64,000 bases of DNA from Leucobacter komagatae (GTDB lineage Bacteria > Actinomycetota > Actinomycetes > Actinomycetales > Microbacteriaceae), in the NCBI RefSeq assembly GCF_006716085.1, contig NZ_VFON01000001.1, positions 2,976,001 through 3,040,000 of the forward strand. The letters are read 5' to 3'. The notes under the pieces are model-generated. The model was not told the DNA's origin, searched no databases, and saw nothing but the letters and a program-made list of their open reading frames with translations. The position numbers and the translations under genes are program-made. Positions 8,731 through 22,279 of this stretch are shown in pieces (position 1 is the first letter of the stretch; the number at the start of each line of letters is the position of its first letter).

Positions 8731-9639
8731 CTACTCGGTGAAGCGTTCGTACAGGTCCGCACGGCGGTCCGCCATCACGTCGCTGTACTCAGCGATCCGC
8801 TTCGTGCGGCTTGCCTGAAGGTCGATCTCGGCGATGATCGTGGTCGCCGGGTCCAGTCGATCCGATGCTGTTCCCGCAGCTGCTGCTTCGCCGCTTGCGC
8901 CTGGAACGGTCGGGGGCTCCGGCCGCAGGCGATCCGCCGCCTGATCGGTGAGCGCGAGTGGCCAGCCGTCAGCGTCCACGATCACCGAGGCGCCCGACCA
9001 CTCGACGCCGCGCTCGTTGCCGCCGCGGTCGCACGCGGCGATAGCGACGCGGTTCATCGACGCCTCCGCCTGCACTCGCACGACCTCGCCGGGCCGTTCC
9101 CCGGCGGGGCGCTGCACGACGGGCCAGTTCACCGGCGCGCAGATGAGGTCGGCCCCCTGAAGCGCCGCGATCCGCACCCACTCGGGGAATTCGAGGTCGT
9201 AGCAGATCATGACGCCGATGCGCCCGACAGGCGTTTCGACGACTGGCGGGAGGTCGTTCCCCGGGGTGAACATCAGCCGCTCCCTGTCCCACAGGTGCGC
9301 CTTGCGGTAGATCACGGGCTCGGCGTCGGGCGCGAGCAGGGCCGCGCTGTTGAACGGGGCGCCCGCGGGGTTGGTCTCGGCGAAGCCGGCCACGATGACG
9401 ATGCCAAGCTCGCTTGCCGCCTCGCTCCACCTAGAGACCGCGCTGCCGGTTGCCGGCTCGCTCGCCGCCGCGGCCTCCGCGGAGTTGGCGAAGGCGTAGC
9501 CCGAACTCGCGAGCTCGGGAAGCACGACAACCTTGGCGCCGCGGCTCGCGGCCTCCCTGATCAGTTCGAGCGAGCGATCAACGTTCTCGCTCACTGCCCC
9601 GAGTACGGGGGTGAACTGGCTGCATGCCACCAACGCCAT
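8731..9639 (-). CDS. Carbon-nitrogen hydrolase (nitrilase superfamily)
   Basis: The 302-residue protein has the Glu-Lys-Cys catalytic triad of the superfamily: Glu42 in VVVLPELASSGY, Lys113 in IYRKAHLWD and Cys146 in VMICYDLEFPEW. Length and spacing are normal for C-N hydrolases such as omega-amidases, carbamoylputrescine amidase or ureidopropionase-like enzymes. The loop around residues 222-246 is an alanine/proline-rich insertion of uncertain origin. Transcribed with an NCS1 permease and divergent from an Lrp-type regulator, it probably hydrolyses the imported amide or carbamoyl compound to release ammonia. The true substrate cannot be read from sequence. Confidence 0.88.
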   Translation of the reverse strand: MALVACSQFTPVLGAVSENVDRSLELIREAASRGAKVVVLPELASSGYAFANSAEAAAASEPATGSAVSRWSEAASELGIVIVAGFAETNPAGAPFNSAALLAPDAEPVIYRKAHLWDRERLMFTPGNDLPPVVETPVGRIGVMICYDLEFPEWVRIAALQGADLICAPVNWPVVQRPAGERPGEVVRVQAEASMNRVAIAACDRGGNERGVEWSGASVIVDADGWPLALTDQAADRLRPEPPTVPGASGEAAAAGTASDRLDPATTIIAEIDLQASRTKRIAEYSDVMADRRADLYERFTE

Positions 9640-9847
9640 GACGGTCCCTTCTCTGGCTGCCGCGACTGCGGACGACTTCGTAGCCTACGTCGGGATGCGT
9701 GGAGTTGCGAACGAAAATGCAGCATAGGAAAGTTGTTGGTGACTATTTGTCGAATTCCTTGCCATAAATCTCACTCAATATGTGTTCTGAGCTGGTCTGG
9801 ATAAGTATTTGCACGACGACGGTTGACTGAAATGGGGTGCTTCGGGC

Positions 9848-10789
9848 GTGAACGCGATGGGTGATCCTGCCCTGCAGGTGCGCAGGGAAGTACTGCGCGC
9901 GCTGCAGGAAGACGGCCGAGCGAGCTACTCGCGCATCGCCGCTGACCTTGGCGTGCCCCGTCGGCTCGTGACGCAGATCGTGCAGCAGGCCGTCGAGTCC
10001 AACGAGCTGCGACTCACGGTGTCGATCAGCCCCGACCTGCTGGGCCTCGAGCGTTTCGCTTACCTGCAGGTTGCGGTTGAGGGGCCTGTCGAGCCCGTCA
10101 GGCGGGCGCTGATCGACCTGCCAGAGTCGAGCTTCGTCGCCGACGTCGCCGGGGTGTTCCCCATCGATGTTGAGGTGCGGGTTGGCGCCGACCCACACCT
10201 GGGGGAGCTGCTCGCTGCCATCCAGCAGATTCCGGGCGTGCGCAGCCTGCGCACGCACCTGTACGAGAGCATCGAGGTCAACCGTTACTCACCCCTGCGC
10301 ACCGGACACACCGACTTCAAAGTCGACGAGCAGGATCGCGCGGTCATTGCCCACCTCCAGCGAGATGGCCGGGCGAGCTATCGCGAGCTCGGGGAAGCGG
10401 CGGGCCTCTCCGCGGGCGGTGCGCGCCTCCGCTTCGAGCGGCTCAAGCGTGCGGGGGTCGTCAAGGTCGTCGCGATGCCCGTCCGTGACCATCAGCGTGA
10501 GACGCCCTCCATCGGTATGGGGATCCGGACCAGGCTCGCGACACCGGAAGCGCTCGAACTGCTGCGCGGCCTCGAACCCGAGTTCCTCGCCGTCGCGATC
10601 GGCAGCTACAACTTCCTCGCCACGTTCTCTCGGGAGTCGGCGGAGGAGCTGATCGCGGTGACCGACAGACTGCGGGCCGAGCCCGCGATTACCGCGGTTG
10701 AGAGCTGGGCGAACCTCCGGGTGCTGAAGGAGCAATACGGCGAGGGCGACAGGCTCACCGTGCGGGGAGCGGGGGCGTCGCCGGCCTAG
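9848..10789 (+). CDS. Two-module Lrp/AsnC-family transcriptional regulator
   Basis: The 313-residue protein contains two consecutive Lrp/AsnC units. The first helix-turn-helix is at about 8-50 (QEDGRASYSRIAADLGVPRR) with a sensor-like segment to about 150. A second helix-turn-helix is at about 163-205 (QRDGRASYRELGEAAGLSAG) with a second sensor segment. Single-unit Lrp proteins have about 150 residues, so this is a tandem-duplicated architecture known in actinobacteria. GTG at 9848 or ATG at 9857 could start it. It is divergent from the nitrilase-permease pair, which it probably controls in response to an amino acid or related ligand. Confidence 0.85.
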   Translation: MNAMGDPALQVRREVLRALQEDGRASYSRIAADLGVPRRLVTQIVQQAVESNELRLTVSISPDLLGLERFAYLQVAVEGPVEPVRRALIDLPESSFVADVAGVFPIDVEVRVGADPHLGELLAAIQQIPGVRSLRTHLYESIEVNRYSPLRTGHTDFKVDEQDRAVIAHLQRDGRASYRELGEAAGLSAGGARLRFERLKRAGVVKVVAMPVRDHQRETPSIGMGIRTRLATPEALELLRGLEPEFLAVAIGSYNFLATFSRESAEELIAVTDRLRAEPAITAVESWANLRVLKEQYGEGDRLTVRGAGASPA

Positions 10790-10880
10790 GGGTGGCAACT
10801 CGACCTCATTGTGGACACGCCCGGCGGGCGAGCAAAAACGCGACCACCATTGGGATCGCGCGATGCGGTGCTGCGCCGAT

Positions 10881-10909
10881 TTGTGTGGTGCCGTGTTTCC
10901 GCGTAATGT
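10881..10909 (+). promoter_or_regulatory. Candidate distal rrn promoter
   Basis: TTGTGT (10881-10886) and TAATGT (10904-10909) are separated by 17 bp, a good sigma-70-type arrangement, about 460 bp upstream of 16S. Confidence 0.45.
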
Positions 10910-11100
10910 TTTCATCTGTTGGCCAGCACGGAAACGGGCAGGCCGCGAGAATCTCTCACACAACACCCCCACTTGAACCGCAGTTTGGTTTGTAAAGCGG
11001 GTAGGGAAAATGGGATTCATCTTCACCGCGAGGTGACATGCTCCAAGAGGGTGTGTCTGGCTGGTTCGGGTGGGTGGCAGAAATGCTTCCGGTCCTGGAT

Positions 11101-11130
11101 TTGCGTGAAAGCGTCGTGGTGGTCTAAGAT
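11101..11130 (+). promoter_or_regulatory. Candidate proximal rrn promoter
   Basis: TTGCGT (11101-11106) and TAAGAT (11125-11130) are 18 bp apart, 240 bp before the 16S 5' end and just upstream of the conserved leader element. This position is typical for the main actinobacterial rrn promoter. Confidence 0.6.
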
Positions 11131-11183
11131 AGAAAAGTTGCTCTTCGGAAAGCCTCAGGGTGAGTACGGTGGGTGTCTGGATC

Positions 11184-11195
11184 TTGAGAACTCAA
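11184..11195 (+). promoter_or_regulatory. Conserved rrn leader palindrome (antitermination/processing region)
   Basis: TTGAGAACTCAA is a perfect 12-bp palindrome followed by TAGTGTGCAC. This sequence recurs in actinobacterial rRNA leaders near the boxA region. A related TTGAGAACTACACAGTG lies in the 16S-23S spacer at about 13197-13213, as expected for the leader of 23S. Confidence 0.6.
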
Positions 11196-11368
11196 TAGTG
11201 TGCACTTAAATTGTCAAATGCCAATTTATTATCCCCGGCATCGAGCCTTTTGGTTTGGTGTTGGAGATTCCTTTTTTATGGATAACGAAATCGTCAGATG
11301 ATGGTTTCTGTCCAGGTTGAACTCGCAGTCTGGTCTACCTTATTCCGGTGGCTGGCTGCTATTCGTTT

Positions 11369-16443
<5,075 letters not shown>

Positions 16444-16578
16444 TCCCATCTGTTGTGGTGGGGCGTAAGTATGTTGTTGTAACGATGTTCGCGTCTACTT
16501 TGTGGTTCTTGACGTACGGCCACAACCCCGCGCATCCGTTGTGGTGCCTGGTTAGGGGTTGGGTTTCATGTCAATAGA

Positions 16579-16697
16579 GTTTCGGTGGTTATAGCGTCAG
16601 GGAAACGCCCGGTCACATTCCGAACCCGGAAGCTAAGGCTGACAGCGCCGATGGTACTGCGAGGGGGACCTCGTGGGAGAGTAGGACACCGCCGAAC
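16579..16697 (+). rRNA. rrf: 5S ribosomal RNA
   Basis: A 119-nt sequence from GTTTCGGTGGTTATAGCG to CCGCCGAAC whose ends pair with each other. It includes the conserved CATTCCGAACCCGGAAGCTAAG and GATGGTACTGC blocks. It follows 23S by 135 nt, completing the 16S-23S-5S order. Confidence 0.95.
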
Positions 16698-16707
16698 AAC
16701 CTTTATT

Positions 16708-16769
16708 GAAAGGGGTTGTTCAGATGAGATTGACCATGTCGGTCACCTCGTCTGAACAGCCCCTTTTTC
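16708..16769 (+). terminator. rRNA operon terminator
   Basis: Two arms of about 21 bp (GAAAGGGGTTGTTCAGATGAG at 16708-16728 and its near-perfect complement at 16747-16769, with a few G-U pairs) enclose a small inner hairpin (TGACC/GGTCA). The 3' side is T-rich. It lies 10 nt after 5S and is the strongest terminator-like structure in the window. Confidence 0.88.
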
Positions 16770-16827
16770 ATTTTGTAGATTTTGCAGTACCGTCTCGTAG
16801 AGACAACAACCACATAGGGAGAACCAC

Positions 16828-18738
16828 ATGAACGACCGACAGGACCGTCCCGAGAATACCGGGCGCCCGCACCGTTCAAGTGGTGACCGCCCGGCCTACC
16901 GCGGCGACCGTGACAACCGTGGTGGCCAGCGTGGCGACCGTGCGCCGTACAGGGGCGACCGTGACGGTGGTGAGCGTCGTCCGTTCCGCGGCGACCGCGA
17001 TGACCGGGGCCAGCGCGGCGATCGCCCGGCTTATCGTGGTGACCGCGATGGCGGGGACCGTCGTCCGTTCCGTGGTGACCGCAATGGTGGCCAGCGCGGC
17101 GACCGCCCTGAGTACCGTGGTGATCGCGACGACCGGGGGCAGCGCGGTGACCGCGCGCCCTACCGCGGCGACCGGGACGGTGGTGAGCGTCGTCCGTTCC
17201 GCGGCGACCGCGACAATCGCAGTGGGCAGCGCAGCGACAGAGCTCCGTACAGGGGCGATCGCGACGAGCGTGGGCAGCGCGGCGACCGCCCCGCATACCG
17301 GGGCGACCGCGATGGTGGCTCGCGCAGCGACCGTGCACCCTTCCGCAGTGAGCGTGACGACCGCGGTGGACAGCGTAGCGACCGGGCTCCGTACAGGGGT
17401 GACCGTGACGGTCGTGGCCAGCGTAGCGACCGTGCGCCTTACCGCGGTGACCGTGACGACCGTGGTGGGCAGCGTAGCGACAGGGCTCCGTACCGTGGCG
17501 GCCGAGATGATCGTGGCCAGCGTAGCGACCGTGCACCCTACCGCGGTGACCGTGATGGCGGCGAGCGTCGTCCGTACCGGAGCGACCGCGACGATCGTGG
17601 GCAGCGCAATGACCGGGCACCCTACCGCGGCGACCGTGACGACCGTGGTGGGCAGCGTAATGACAGGGCCCCGTATCGTGGCGACCGCGACAACCGTGGT
17701 GGGCAGCGCGGCGATCGTGCACCGTACCGTGGTGACCGTGATGGGGGCGACCGCCGTCCCTTCCGCGGTGATCGTGACGACCGGCGTGAGGCCGACTCTC
17801 GGGGCCGTGGAGGCACCCGCGGCGGCGGACGCAGTGACCGAGGCGGTCAGGCTCGCGAGTTCACCGAGGAGGAGCGGCTGCAGCACTCGCTTCGCCCGGT
17901 ACGAAGCGAGCACGATGACCCGATCATTGCTGACCACATCCAGGTTCGCGACCTGCACCCGGCAGCGCGCAACGAGCTGAAGACGCTGCAGCCCGAGGTC
18001 CAGGAGCGCGTCGCGTTGCACCTCGCGATGGCGGCTGAGCTGATCGAGGACGACCCTGAGCTTGCGCACCAGCATGCAATCTCGGCGAGCCGCCGTGCGG
18101 GCCGGATCCCTGTCACGCGCGAGACCCTCGCGATGACCGCGTACCGCACCGGTGACTTCGCGCTCGCGATCCGTGAGCTTCGGACGTTCCGCCGCCTGAG
18201 CGGACGGGACACGCACCTCGCGATCATGGTTGACTCGGAGCGTGGCCTCGGGCGCCCAGAGAAGGCGATTGAGACCGGTCTCGAGGTTGATCCTTCGACG
18301 CTCGAGACTGCGGATAGGGTGCACCTTGCGATCGCAATGTCCGGTGCCCGTCTCGACCTCGGTCAGACACAGCAGGCGCTGTTTGAGCTTGAGATTCCTG
18401 AGCTTGACCCGAAGAAGGGCTTCTCGTGGAGCCCCGAGCTGTTTGGCGCCTACGCCACGGTTCTTGAAGACCTCGGTCGCGAAGAAGAGGCGCAGAAGTG
18501 GTTTGCGTACGCTGACCGCGCGGAGGCCGCTCTCGAGGAGCATTTCGGCGGCATGGATGAGATCGAAGTCATCGAGATTACCGAGTACGAAGATCTGCAT
18601 GAGGACGAGTCTTCGGAGGATGTCGACGCCGATGCGTCCGACGACGCCGACGCATACCTCGACGCCTACGTTGAGGCCGAGGCAGAGGGCAACGACGAGG
18701 CCGAGGTCTCAGCCGCTGGGCAGGACGACAAGGAGTAA
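16828..18738 (+). CDS. RGD/RGG-like repeat protein with C-terminal TPR-like domain
   Basis: The 636-residue protein starts at ATG behind GGGAGA. Residues about 18-335 are a disordered, very basic tract built from variants of DRAPYRGDRDGG and GGQRSD, roughly 20 units with alternating lengths, resembling RGG-box RNA-binding tracts. Residues about 350-580 are helical with TPR-like spacing (MTAYRTGDFALAIRELRTFRR, GLGRPEKAIETGLEVDP). The tail (about 583-636) is strongly acidic. A homologous TPR protein before a HAD-IIA hydrolase, tlyA and recN is a conserved actinobacterial neighbourhood. Function is unknown; RNA or ribosome association is inferred from the RGG-like tract and the position next to the rRNA operon. 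The repeat copy number may vary between strains. Confidence 0.85.
   Translation: MNDRQDRPENTGRPHRSSGDRPAYRGDRDNRGGQRGDRAPYRGDRDGGERRPFRGDRDDRGQRGDRPAYRGDRDGGDRRPFRGDRNGGQRGDRPEYRGDRDDRGQRGDRAPYRGDRDGGERRPFRGDRDNRSGQRSDRAPYRGDRDERGQRGDRPAYRGDRDGGSRSDRAPFRSERDDRGGQRSDRAPYRGDRDGRGQRSDRAPYRGDRDDRGGQRSDRAPYRGGRDDRGQRSDRAPYRGDRDGGERRPYRSDRDDRGQRNDRAPYRGDRDDRGGQRNDRAPYRGDRDNRGGQRGDRAPYRGDRDGGDRRPFRGDRDDRREADSRGRGGTRGGGRSDRGGQAREFTEEERLQHSLRPVRSEHDDPIIADHIQVRDLHPAARNELKTLQPEVQERVALHLAMAAELIEDDPELAHQHAISASRRAGRIPVTRETLAMTAYRTGDFALAIRELRTFRRLSGRDTHLAIMVDSERGLGRPEKAIETGLEVDPSTLETADRVHLAIAMSGARLDLGQTQQALFELEIPELDPKKGFSWSPELFGAYATVLEDLGREEEAQKWFAYADRAEAALEEHFGGMDEIEVIEITEYEDLHEDESSEDVDADASDDADAYLDAYVEAEAEGNDEAEVSAAGQDDKE
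16880..17815. repeat. In-gene array of degenerate GAC/CGC-rich repeats
   Basis: About 0.9 kb of imperfect repeats with units of roughly 36-48 bp, recurring around CCGTACCGCGGCGACCGTGAC-like segments, encode the RGD-rich tract. They produce stop-poor antisense frames that should not be taken as genes. Confidence 0.85.
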
Positions 18739-18743
18739 GCACG

Positions 18744-19781
18744 ATGGCGCTGTTCGGTAAGCGTGAGAAGTTCGACCCCGCCCCAATTGAGGGTCGGGAG
18801 GTGCTGCTCACCGACCTCGACGGTGTGATCTACCGTGGACACGGGGCGATCGCCGGCGCCGTTGAGTCGTTGAACCTCGCGACAGAACGCTCGCGGGTCG
18901 GGTACGTTACGAACAACGCAGCCCGGACTGACGCCGCGGTCGCCGCCCACCTGACTGAACTCGGTCTCCGGGCGACCGCTGCCGATGTGATCACGTCGCC
19001 GCAGGCTGCCGTCGCGTTACTTCGCGAGGTTGTCCCGCCGGGGTCTCGGGTGCTCGTCGTCGGCGGCGAAGGCCTCACGCACGAGCTCGAGAAAGCCGGC
19101 TTCGAGTGGACTCGAAGCGCCGAAGACGACCCGGTCGCTGTCGTTCAGGGCTTCGCAAAGGACGTGGGGTGGGAGCACCTCGCTGAGGCCGCGTACGCGC
19201 TGCAGGAGGAGCCCGGGCGCGCCCCGCTGCCCTGGATCGCGACGAACACCGACTGGACTATTCCGCGCTCACGCGGCATTGCCCCTGGCAACGGGACGCT
19301 CGTCTCGGCGGTTCACACCGCGGTGCAGCGCCTCCCAGATTTCGCGGGTAAGCCCGAGACGCCCATCTACGAGGCTGCCTTCGAACGTTTCGGATCCCGC
19401 AACGCGCTCATGCTCGGCGACCGGCTCGACACCGACATCAAGGGCGCGGTCGCGGCCGGGATCCCGTCGTTGTTCGTGCTGACGGGTGTGGACCGGCCGA
19501 AGCAGCTCATTGCAGCCTCAGCCGACATGCGGCCCGACTACACGGTCGCTTCGCTCGCGGAGCTGCACGAGCCCTACCAGCGCGCCGAGACACTCAAGGA
19601 TGGGACCGTGCGAGTCGGCTCTGCGAAGGTCCGCATGGACGGGCATATCGTAAAGGTGCTGTCAGAGGGAGATACCCCGATGGAGCTGCTGCGCGCTGGC
19701 TGCGGCGCGATCTGGGCCTCGGGCCTTGCGATCTACGGCCTGAAGGTTCCCGAGATCCTTGTCGAGGATCACTGGCGCTAG
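18744..19781 (+). CDS. HAD-IIA family hydrolase (NagD-like)
   Basis: The 345-residue protein starts 5 bp after the TPR gene. The HAD motif I nucleophile is Asp24 with Asp26 in LLTDLDGVIYRG. Motif II is in YVTNNAARTD and motif IV in LMLGDRLDTDIKGA. The order and the large cap domain between motifs II and III define subclass IIA (NagD/4-nitrophenylphosphatase type). About 70 C-terminal residues after the HAD core are an extra domain of the kind seen in actinobacterial members. It is probably a cytosolic phosphatase of small phosphometabolites; the substrate is not evident. It is likely cotranscribed with the TPR gene. Confidence 0.88.
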   Translation: MALFGKREKFDPAPIEGREVLLTDLDGVIYRGHGAIAGAVESLNLATERSRVGYVTNNAARTDAAVAAHLTELGLRATAADVITSPQAAVALLREVVPPGSRVLVVGGEGLTHELEKAGFEWTRSAEDDPVAVVQGFAKDVGWEHLAEAAYALQEEPGRAPLPWIATNTDWTIPRSRGIAPGNGTLVSAVHTAVQRLPDFAGKPETPIYEAAFERFGSRNALMLGDRLDTDIKGAVAAGIPSLFVLTGVDRPKQLIAASADMRPDYTVASLAELHEPYQRAETLKDGTVRVGSAKVRMDGHIVKVLSEGDTPMELLRAGCGAIWASGLAIYGLKVPEILVEDHWR

Positions 19782-19848
19782 CCCACAGGGTGTGCTCCGG
19801 CTGCCTGGATAAGGTGGAAGTGCAGTTACTTGCCAGGAGGTTGAGCAT

Positions 19849-20478
19849 ATGCGTCACGTAGTATCCGCCACCGTCGCCACCGCACTGGGTGCGGCCCTGC
19901 TGCTATCGGGGTGCGCGCCAGAGGTCACCGCGATCTCGCCGGAGGCTTCCGCGCCGCCGTCAACGACGGCGCCTGAAACCGAGACCGAGCAGGTACCCGG
20001 TGATGCGGCGCAGGGCGCGACCGCGCACGACGCCGACCTGACCTCGACCACGTTCGCGACGAGCTGGCGTGATGCGCTCGCGACAGGATCCAAGTCGTTT
20101 GAGGGAGAACCCGTTTCAGTGTCGTTCGAGTGGGAGCGCACGGCCTGGGCGTACACAGTGAAGCTGCTATCCGCCGACGAGGTCTACCTCGCCACCATCA
20201 ACGCCGACACTGGCGCCGTGATCGGGGAGTGGACGAAGCAGCGCGGGGGCGGCGGTCGCGCGGGAGTGCCGACCGACGTGTTTCCCGCCGACGGCGTGAT
20301 TGAGCCGAGCGCGGCCATTAAGGCCGCCCTCGACGCGGCTCCCGGTACCTTCGAGGAGTGGGAGCTCGAGACCGACAACGGCGTTCTCGTCTACGAGGTG
20401 CAGATCGACCAGGGCAACGACGATGTGGACGTTCGCATCGACGCCCGCTCCGGCGCGGTGCTCGAGATCGACCACTAG
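19849..20478 (+). CDS. PepSY-domain lipoprotein
   Basis: The 209-residue protein starts behind CCAGGAGG and has a lipoprotein signal peptide with lipobox LLSG-Cys22. A low-complexity Ala/Pro/Thr/Glu linker follows. Two PepSY-like modules come next: about 68-125 (YTVKLLSADEVYLATINADTGAVIGEW) and about 150-208, ending VYEVQIDQGNDDVDVRIDARSGAVLEIDH. PepSY proteins are extracytoplasmic and proposed to inhibit or tune proteases; the partner here is unknown. It stands alone after the HAD gene, before a convergent mntH. Confidence 0.82.
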   Translation: MRHVVSATVATALGAALLLSGCAPEVTAISPEASAPPSTTAPETETEQVPGDAAQGATAHDADLTSTTFATSWRDALATGSKSFEGEPVSVSFEWERTAWAYTVKLLSADEVYLATINADTGAVIGEWTKQRGGGGRAGVPTDVFPADGVIEPSAAIKAALDAAPGTFEEWELETDNGVLVYEVQIDQGNDDVDVRIDARSGAVLEIDH

Positions 20479-20507
20479 CACTCGGCGTCCACCGGTTCGG
20501 TGGCGCC

Positions 20508-20580
20508 GAGCCGAGACCCGGTGCCACCGAGCCACGGCCCGGTGCTGCCGAGCCACGGCCCGGTGCTGCCGAGCCACGAG
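20508..20580. repeat. 21-bp tandem repeat, 3.5 copies
   Basis: Units start at 20508, 20529 and 20550, with a partial unit at 20571. The second and third are identical and the first has a few differences. The array lies in the gap between the lipoprotein and mntH stops and is non-coding. Confidence 0.75.
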
Positions 20581-20595
20581 AACACGTCATTTTCT

Positions 20596-20636
20596 CGAGT
20601 GCACATCACTTTCGCGCGGAAAATGATGTGCACTCG
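20596..20636. repeat. Long palindromic element between convergent genes (copy 1)
   Basis: CGAGTGCACATCA (20596-20608) is the exact reverse complement of 20624-20636; the pairing extends outward through TTTT and AAAA tracts with one offset. T-runs precede and A-runs follow the stem, the opposite of an intrinsic terminator on either strand. A related element is at 47066-47110. Confidence 0.6.
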
Positions 20637-20724
20637 CAAAATTGGGGTGCGCGGCGGCGGGGCTGCTCGGCGGCAGCGCGAGGGCGCGGGGCGGCCCCGA
20701 GACCGGGCAGGGCGAGCCGCGCGC

Positions 20725-21987
20725 CTAGCCCCCGAACACGATGGTCGAGTAGATGAGCCACAGGTTCAGCGCGACGATCGCGAGCACGACCCCGAGCGCC
20801 ACGTAGCGCAGCGCGCGCCCGTTCTTGAACTCTCCCATGAGAGCCTCGCTGCCCGTCAGCGTGATGAGCGGAACGAGCGCGAACGGGATGCCGAACGACA
20901 GCACGACCTGGCTCACGACGAGCGCCCACGTTGGGTCGATGCCGAACCCGAGCAGCAGTAGGGCGGGCAGGATCGTTATGACACGGCGAGCGATCAGCGG
21001 CACCCGCACGTGCAGCAGGCCCGCCATAATCTCTGAGCCCGCGTACGCGCCGACCGATGTCGACGCCAGCCCCGAGACGAGCAGCCCAATCGCGAAGAGC
21101 AGCCCGACTGCCGGCCCGACGTGCTCGGTGATCGCAGCAGCCGCGCCCTCGATCGTGTCGGTGCCGTCAATCCCGGGGAGGGACGCCGCGGCGAGCAGCA
21201 GCATCGCGATGTTCACGCCGCCCGCGACGACGAGGGCGAGGACGACGTCGACCTTGGTTGCGCGCAGCAGATGCCGGATCCGCGGAGCCCGCCCGCCCTC
21301 AACCTCCTCCGGCGTGTGGCCGTGGCGATCACGCGCGAGTGAGGAGTGCAGGTAGATCGCGTGTGGCATCACCGTCGCGCCGAGCATGCTCGCGGCGAGC
21401 AGCACCGACTGGGTGTCGACGAAGCGGGGGACGAAGCCGGCGAACATCGCGCCAACGTCGAGGTTGCTCACGAACAGCCCGCCGACGAAGCCGACGGTGA
21501 TGATGAATAGCATCCCCATGATGACGGCTTCGAAGCGGCGCTGGTTTCTGCCCTGGAGCAGCAAGATCAGGAGCGACACGACCCCAACGATCACGCCGCC
21601 CGGAAGCAGCGGGATACCGAAGAGGATGTACAGCGCGATCGCGCCGCCGATCACCTCGGCAAGGTCGGTGGCGGCCGCGACGAGCTCGGCCTGGGCCCAG
21701 TAGAGCCTGCGGGCCGCCGGGCGGAGGCGCTCGCCGAGCAGCTGGGGGAGACTCTTACCGGTGACGAGCCCGAGCTTCGCCGACAGGTACTGCACGATCA
21801 CGGCCATGACGTTGGCCGCGACGAGCACCCACAGCAGGGTGTACCCGTACTTGGCGCCCGCCGAGAGGTTCGCGGCGACGTTTCCCGGGTCGACGTAGGC
21901 GATTGCCGCGACGAACGCCGGCCCCAGTAGGCCTACCAGTTTCCGCTCTGGGCGGCGTTTGGTGGGCGAGGGGGGCATGCTTCCCAT
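20725..21987 (-). CDS. mntH: Nramp-family divalent metal (Mn2+/Fe2+) transporter
   Basis: The 420-residue protein has about 11 membrane segments. It carries the Nramp metal-site motif DPGN in TM1 (AIAYVDPGNVAANLSAG) and the MPH motif of TM6 (GATVMPHAIYLHS). Both sets are required for Mn2+/Fe2+ transport with protons in the family. ATG at 21987 is used; ATG four codons later is an alternative. A 20-bp palindrome lies 25-44 bp upstream. It is an isolated gene inserted between the lipoprotein and the tlyA operon, convergent with the former. Confidence 0.93.
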   Translation of the reverse strand: MGSMPPSPTKRRPERKLVGLLGPAFVAAIAYVDPGNVAANLSAGAKYGYTLLWVLVAANVMAVIVQYLSAKLGLVTGKSLPQLLGERLRPAARRLYWAQAELVAAATDLAEVIGGAIALYILFGIPLLPGGVIVGVVSLLILLLQGRNQRRFEAVIMGMLFIITVGFVGGLFVSNLDVGAMFAGFVPRFVDTQSVLLAASMLGATVMPHAIYLHSSLARDRHGHTPEEVEGGRAPRIRHLLRATKVDVVLALVVAGGVNIAMLLLAAASLPGIDGTDTIEGAAAAITEHVGPAVGLLFAIGLLVSGLASTSVGAYAGSEIMAGLLHVRVPLIARRVITILPALLLLGFGIDPTWALVVSQVVLSFGIPFALVPLITLTGSEALMGEFKNGRALRYVALGVVLAIVALNLWLIYSTIVFGG

Positions 21988-22011
21988 GGTAGTACGCCAT
22001 TACGGATACTC

Positions 22012-22031
22012 AAGTTCGATTAGACGAACTT
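22012..22031. promoter_or_regulatory. Candidate metal-responsive operator upstream of mntH
   Basis: AAGTTCG-ATTAGA-CGAACTT is a perfect 7+6+7 inverted repeat centred about 34 bp before the mntH start. DtxR/MntR-type repressors bind palindromes of this size. It could equally serve the rightward tlyA operon, whose first start is at 22076. Confidence 0.6.
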
Positions 22032-22075
22032 CACTCAAGGAGCTACAGGTCTGAGGCGCCGGATAGGCTTGTGGC

Positions 22076-22279
22076 ATGGAGCACGAGTCACGCGAGCAAC
22101 CGGCGGCGCCAGCCGAGCAGGCAGGCACGTCGACCGTGGCCCACGCTGAGAGCGACGGGCTGCTCGACCGGCTGGCGCTCATCGAGTCGCAGCCGCTCGA
22201 CCGGCGGGCCCAGGGGTTTGAGCAGCTCCACGACGAGCTGCTGCAAGAGCTGCAGCGCAGCGACAATGAGAGCGCGTAG
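22076..22279 (+). CDS. Small conserved-type protein upstream of tlyA
   Basis: A 67-residue acidic protein. The C-terminal half (DRLALIESQPLDRRAQGFEQLHDELLQEL) is predicted helical and resembles the short proteins that precede tlyA in many actinobacteria. It overlaps the tlyA start by 14 bp, so the two are translationally linked. No enzymatic motif is present and the function is unknown. Confidence 0.72.
   Translation: MEHESREQPAAPAEQAGTSTVAHAESDGLLDRLALIESQPLDRRAQGFEQLHDELLQELQRSDNESA

Larger units (their letters stand above)
10790..11368 (+). promoter_or_regulatory. rRNA operon promoter and leader region
   Basis: This 579-bp stretch has no credible gene. It contains two promoter-like sequences (listed separately), the conserved leader palindrome and AT-rich leader sequence up to the 16S 5' end, where RNase III processing stems are expected. 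Short open frames here are not supported by any protein feature. Confidence 0.75.

Noticed and set aside
16703..18600. Long minus-strand frames (339 and 574 codons) opposite the repeat protein
   Set aside because: They result from the repeat composition, show no protein features, and one runs into the rrn terminator.
20508..20580. CRISPR array
   Set aside because: The 21-bp units are directly adjacent with no unique spacers; simple tandem repeat. The same holds for the 9-bp array at 59782.
20596..20636. Intrinsic terminator
   Set aside because: The stem is flanked by T-runs on the 5' side and A-runs on the 3' side, so no U-tract would follow the hairpin in either transcript; recorded as a palindromic element instead.
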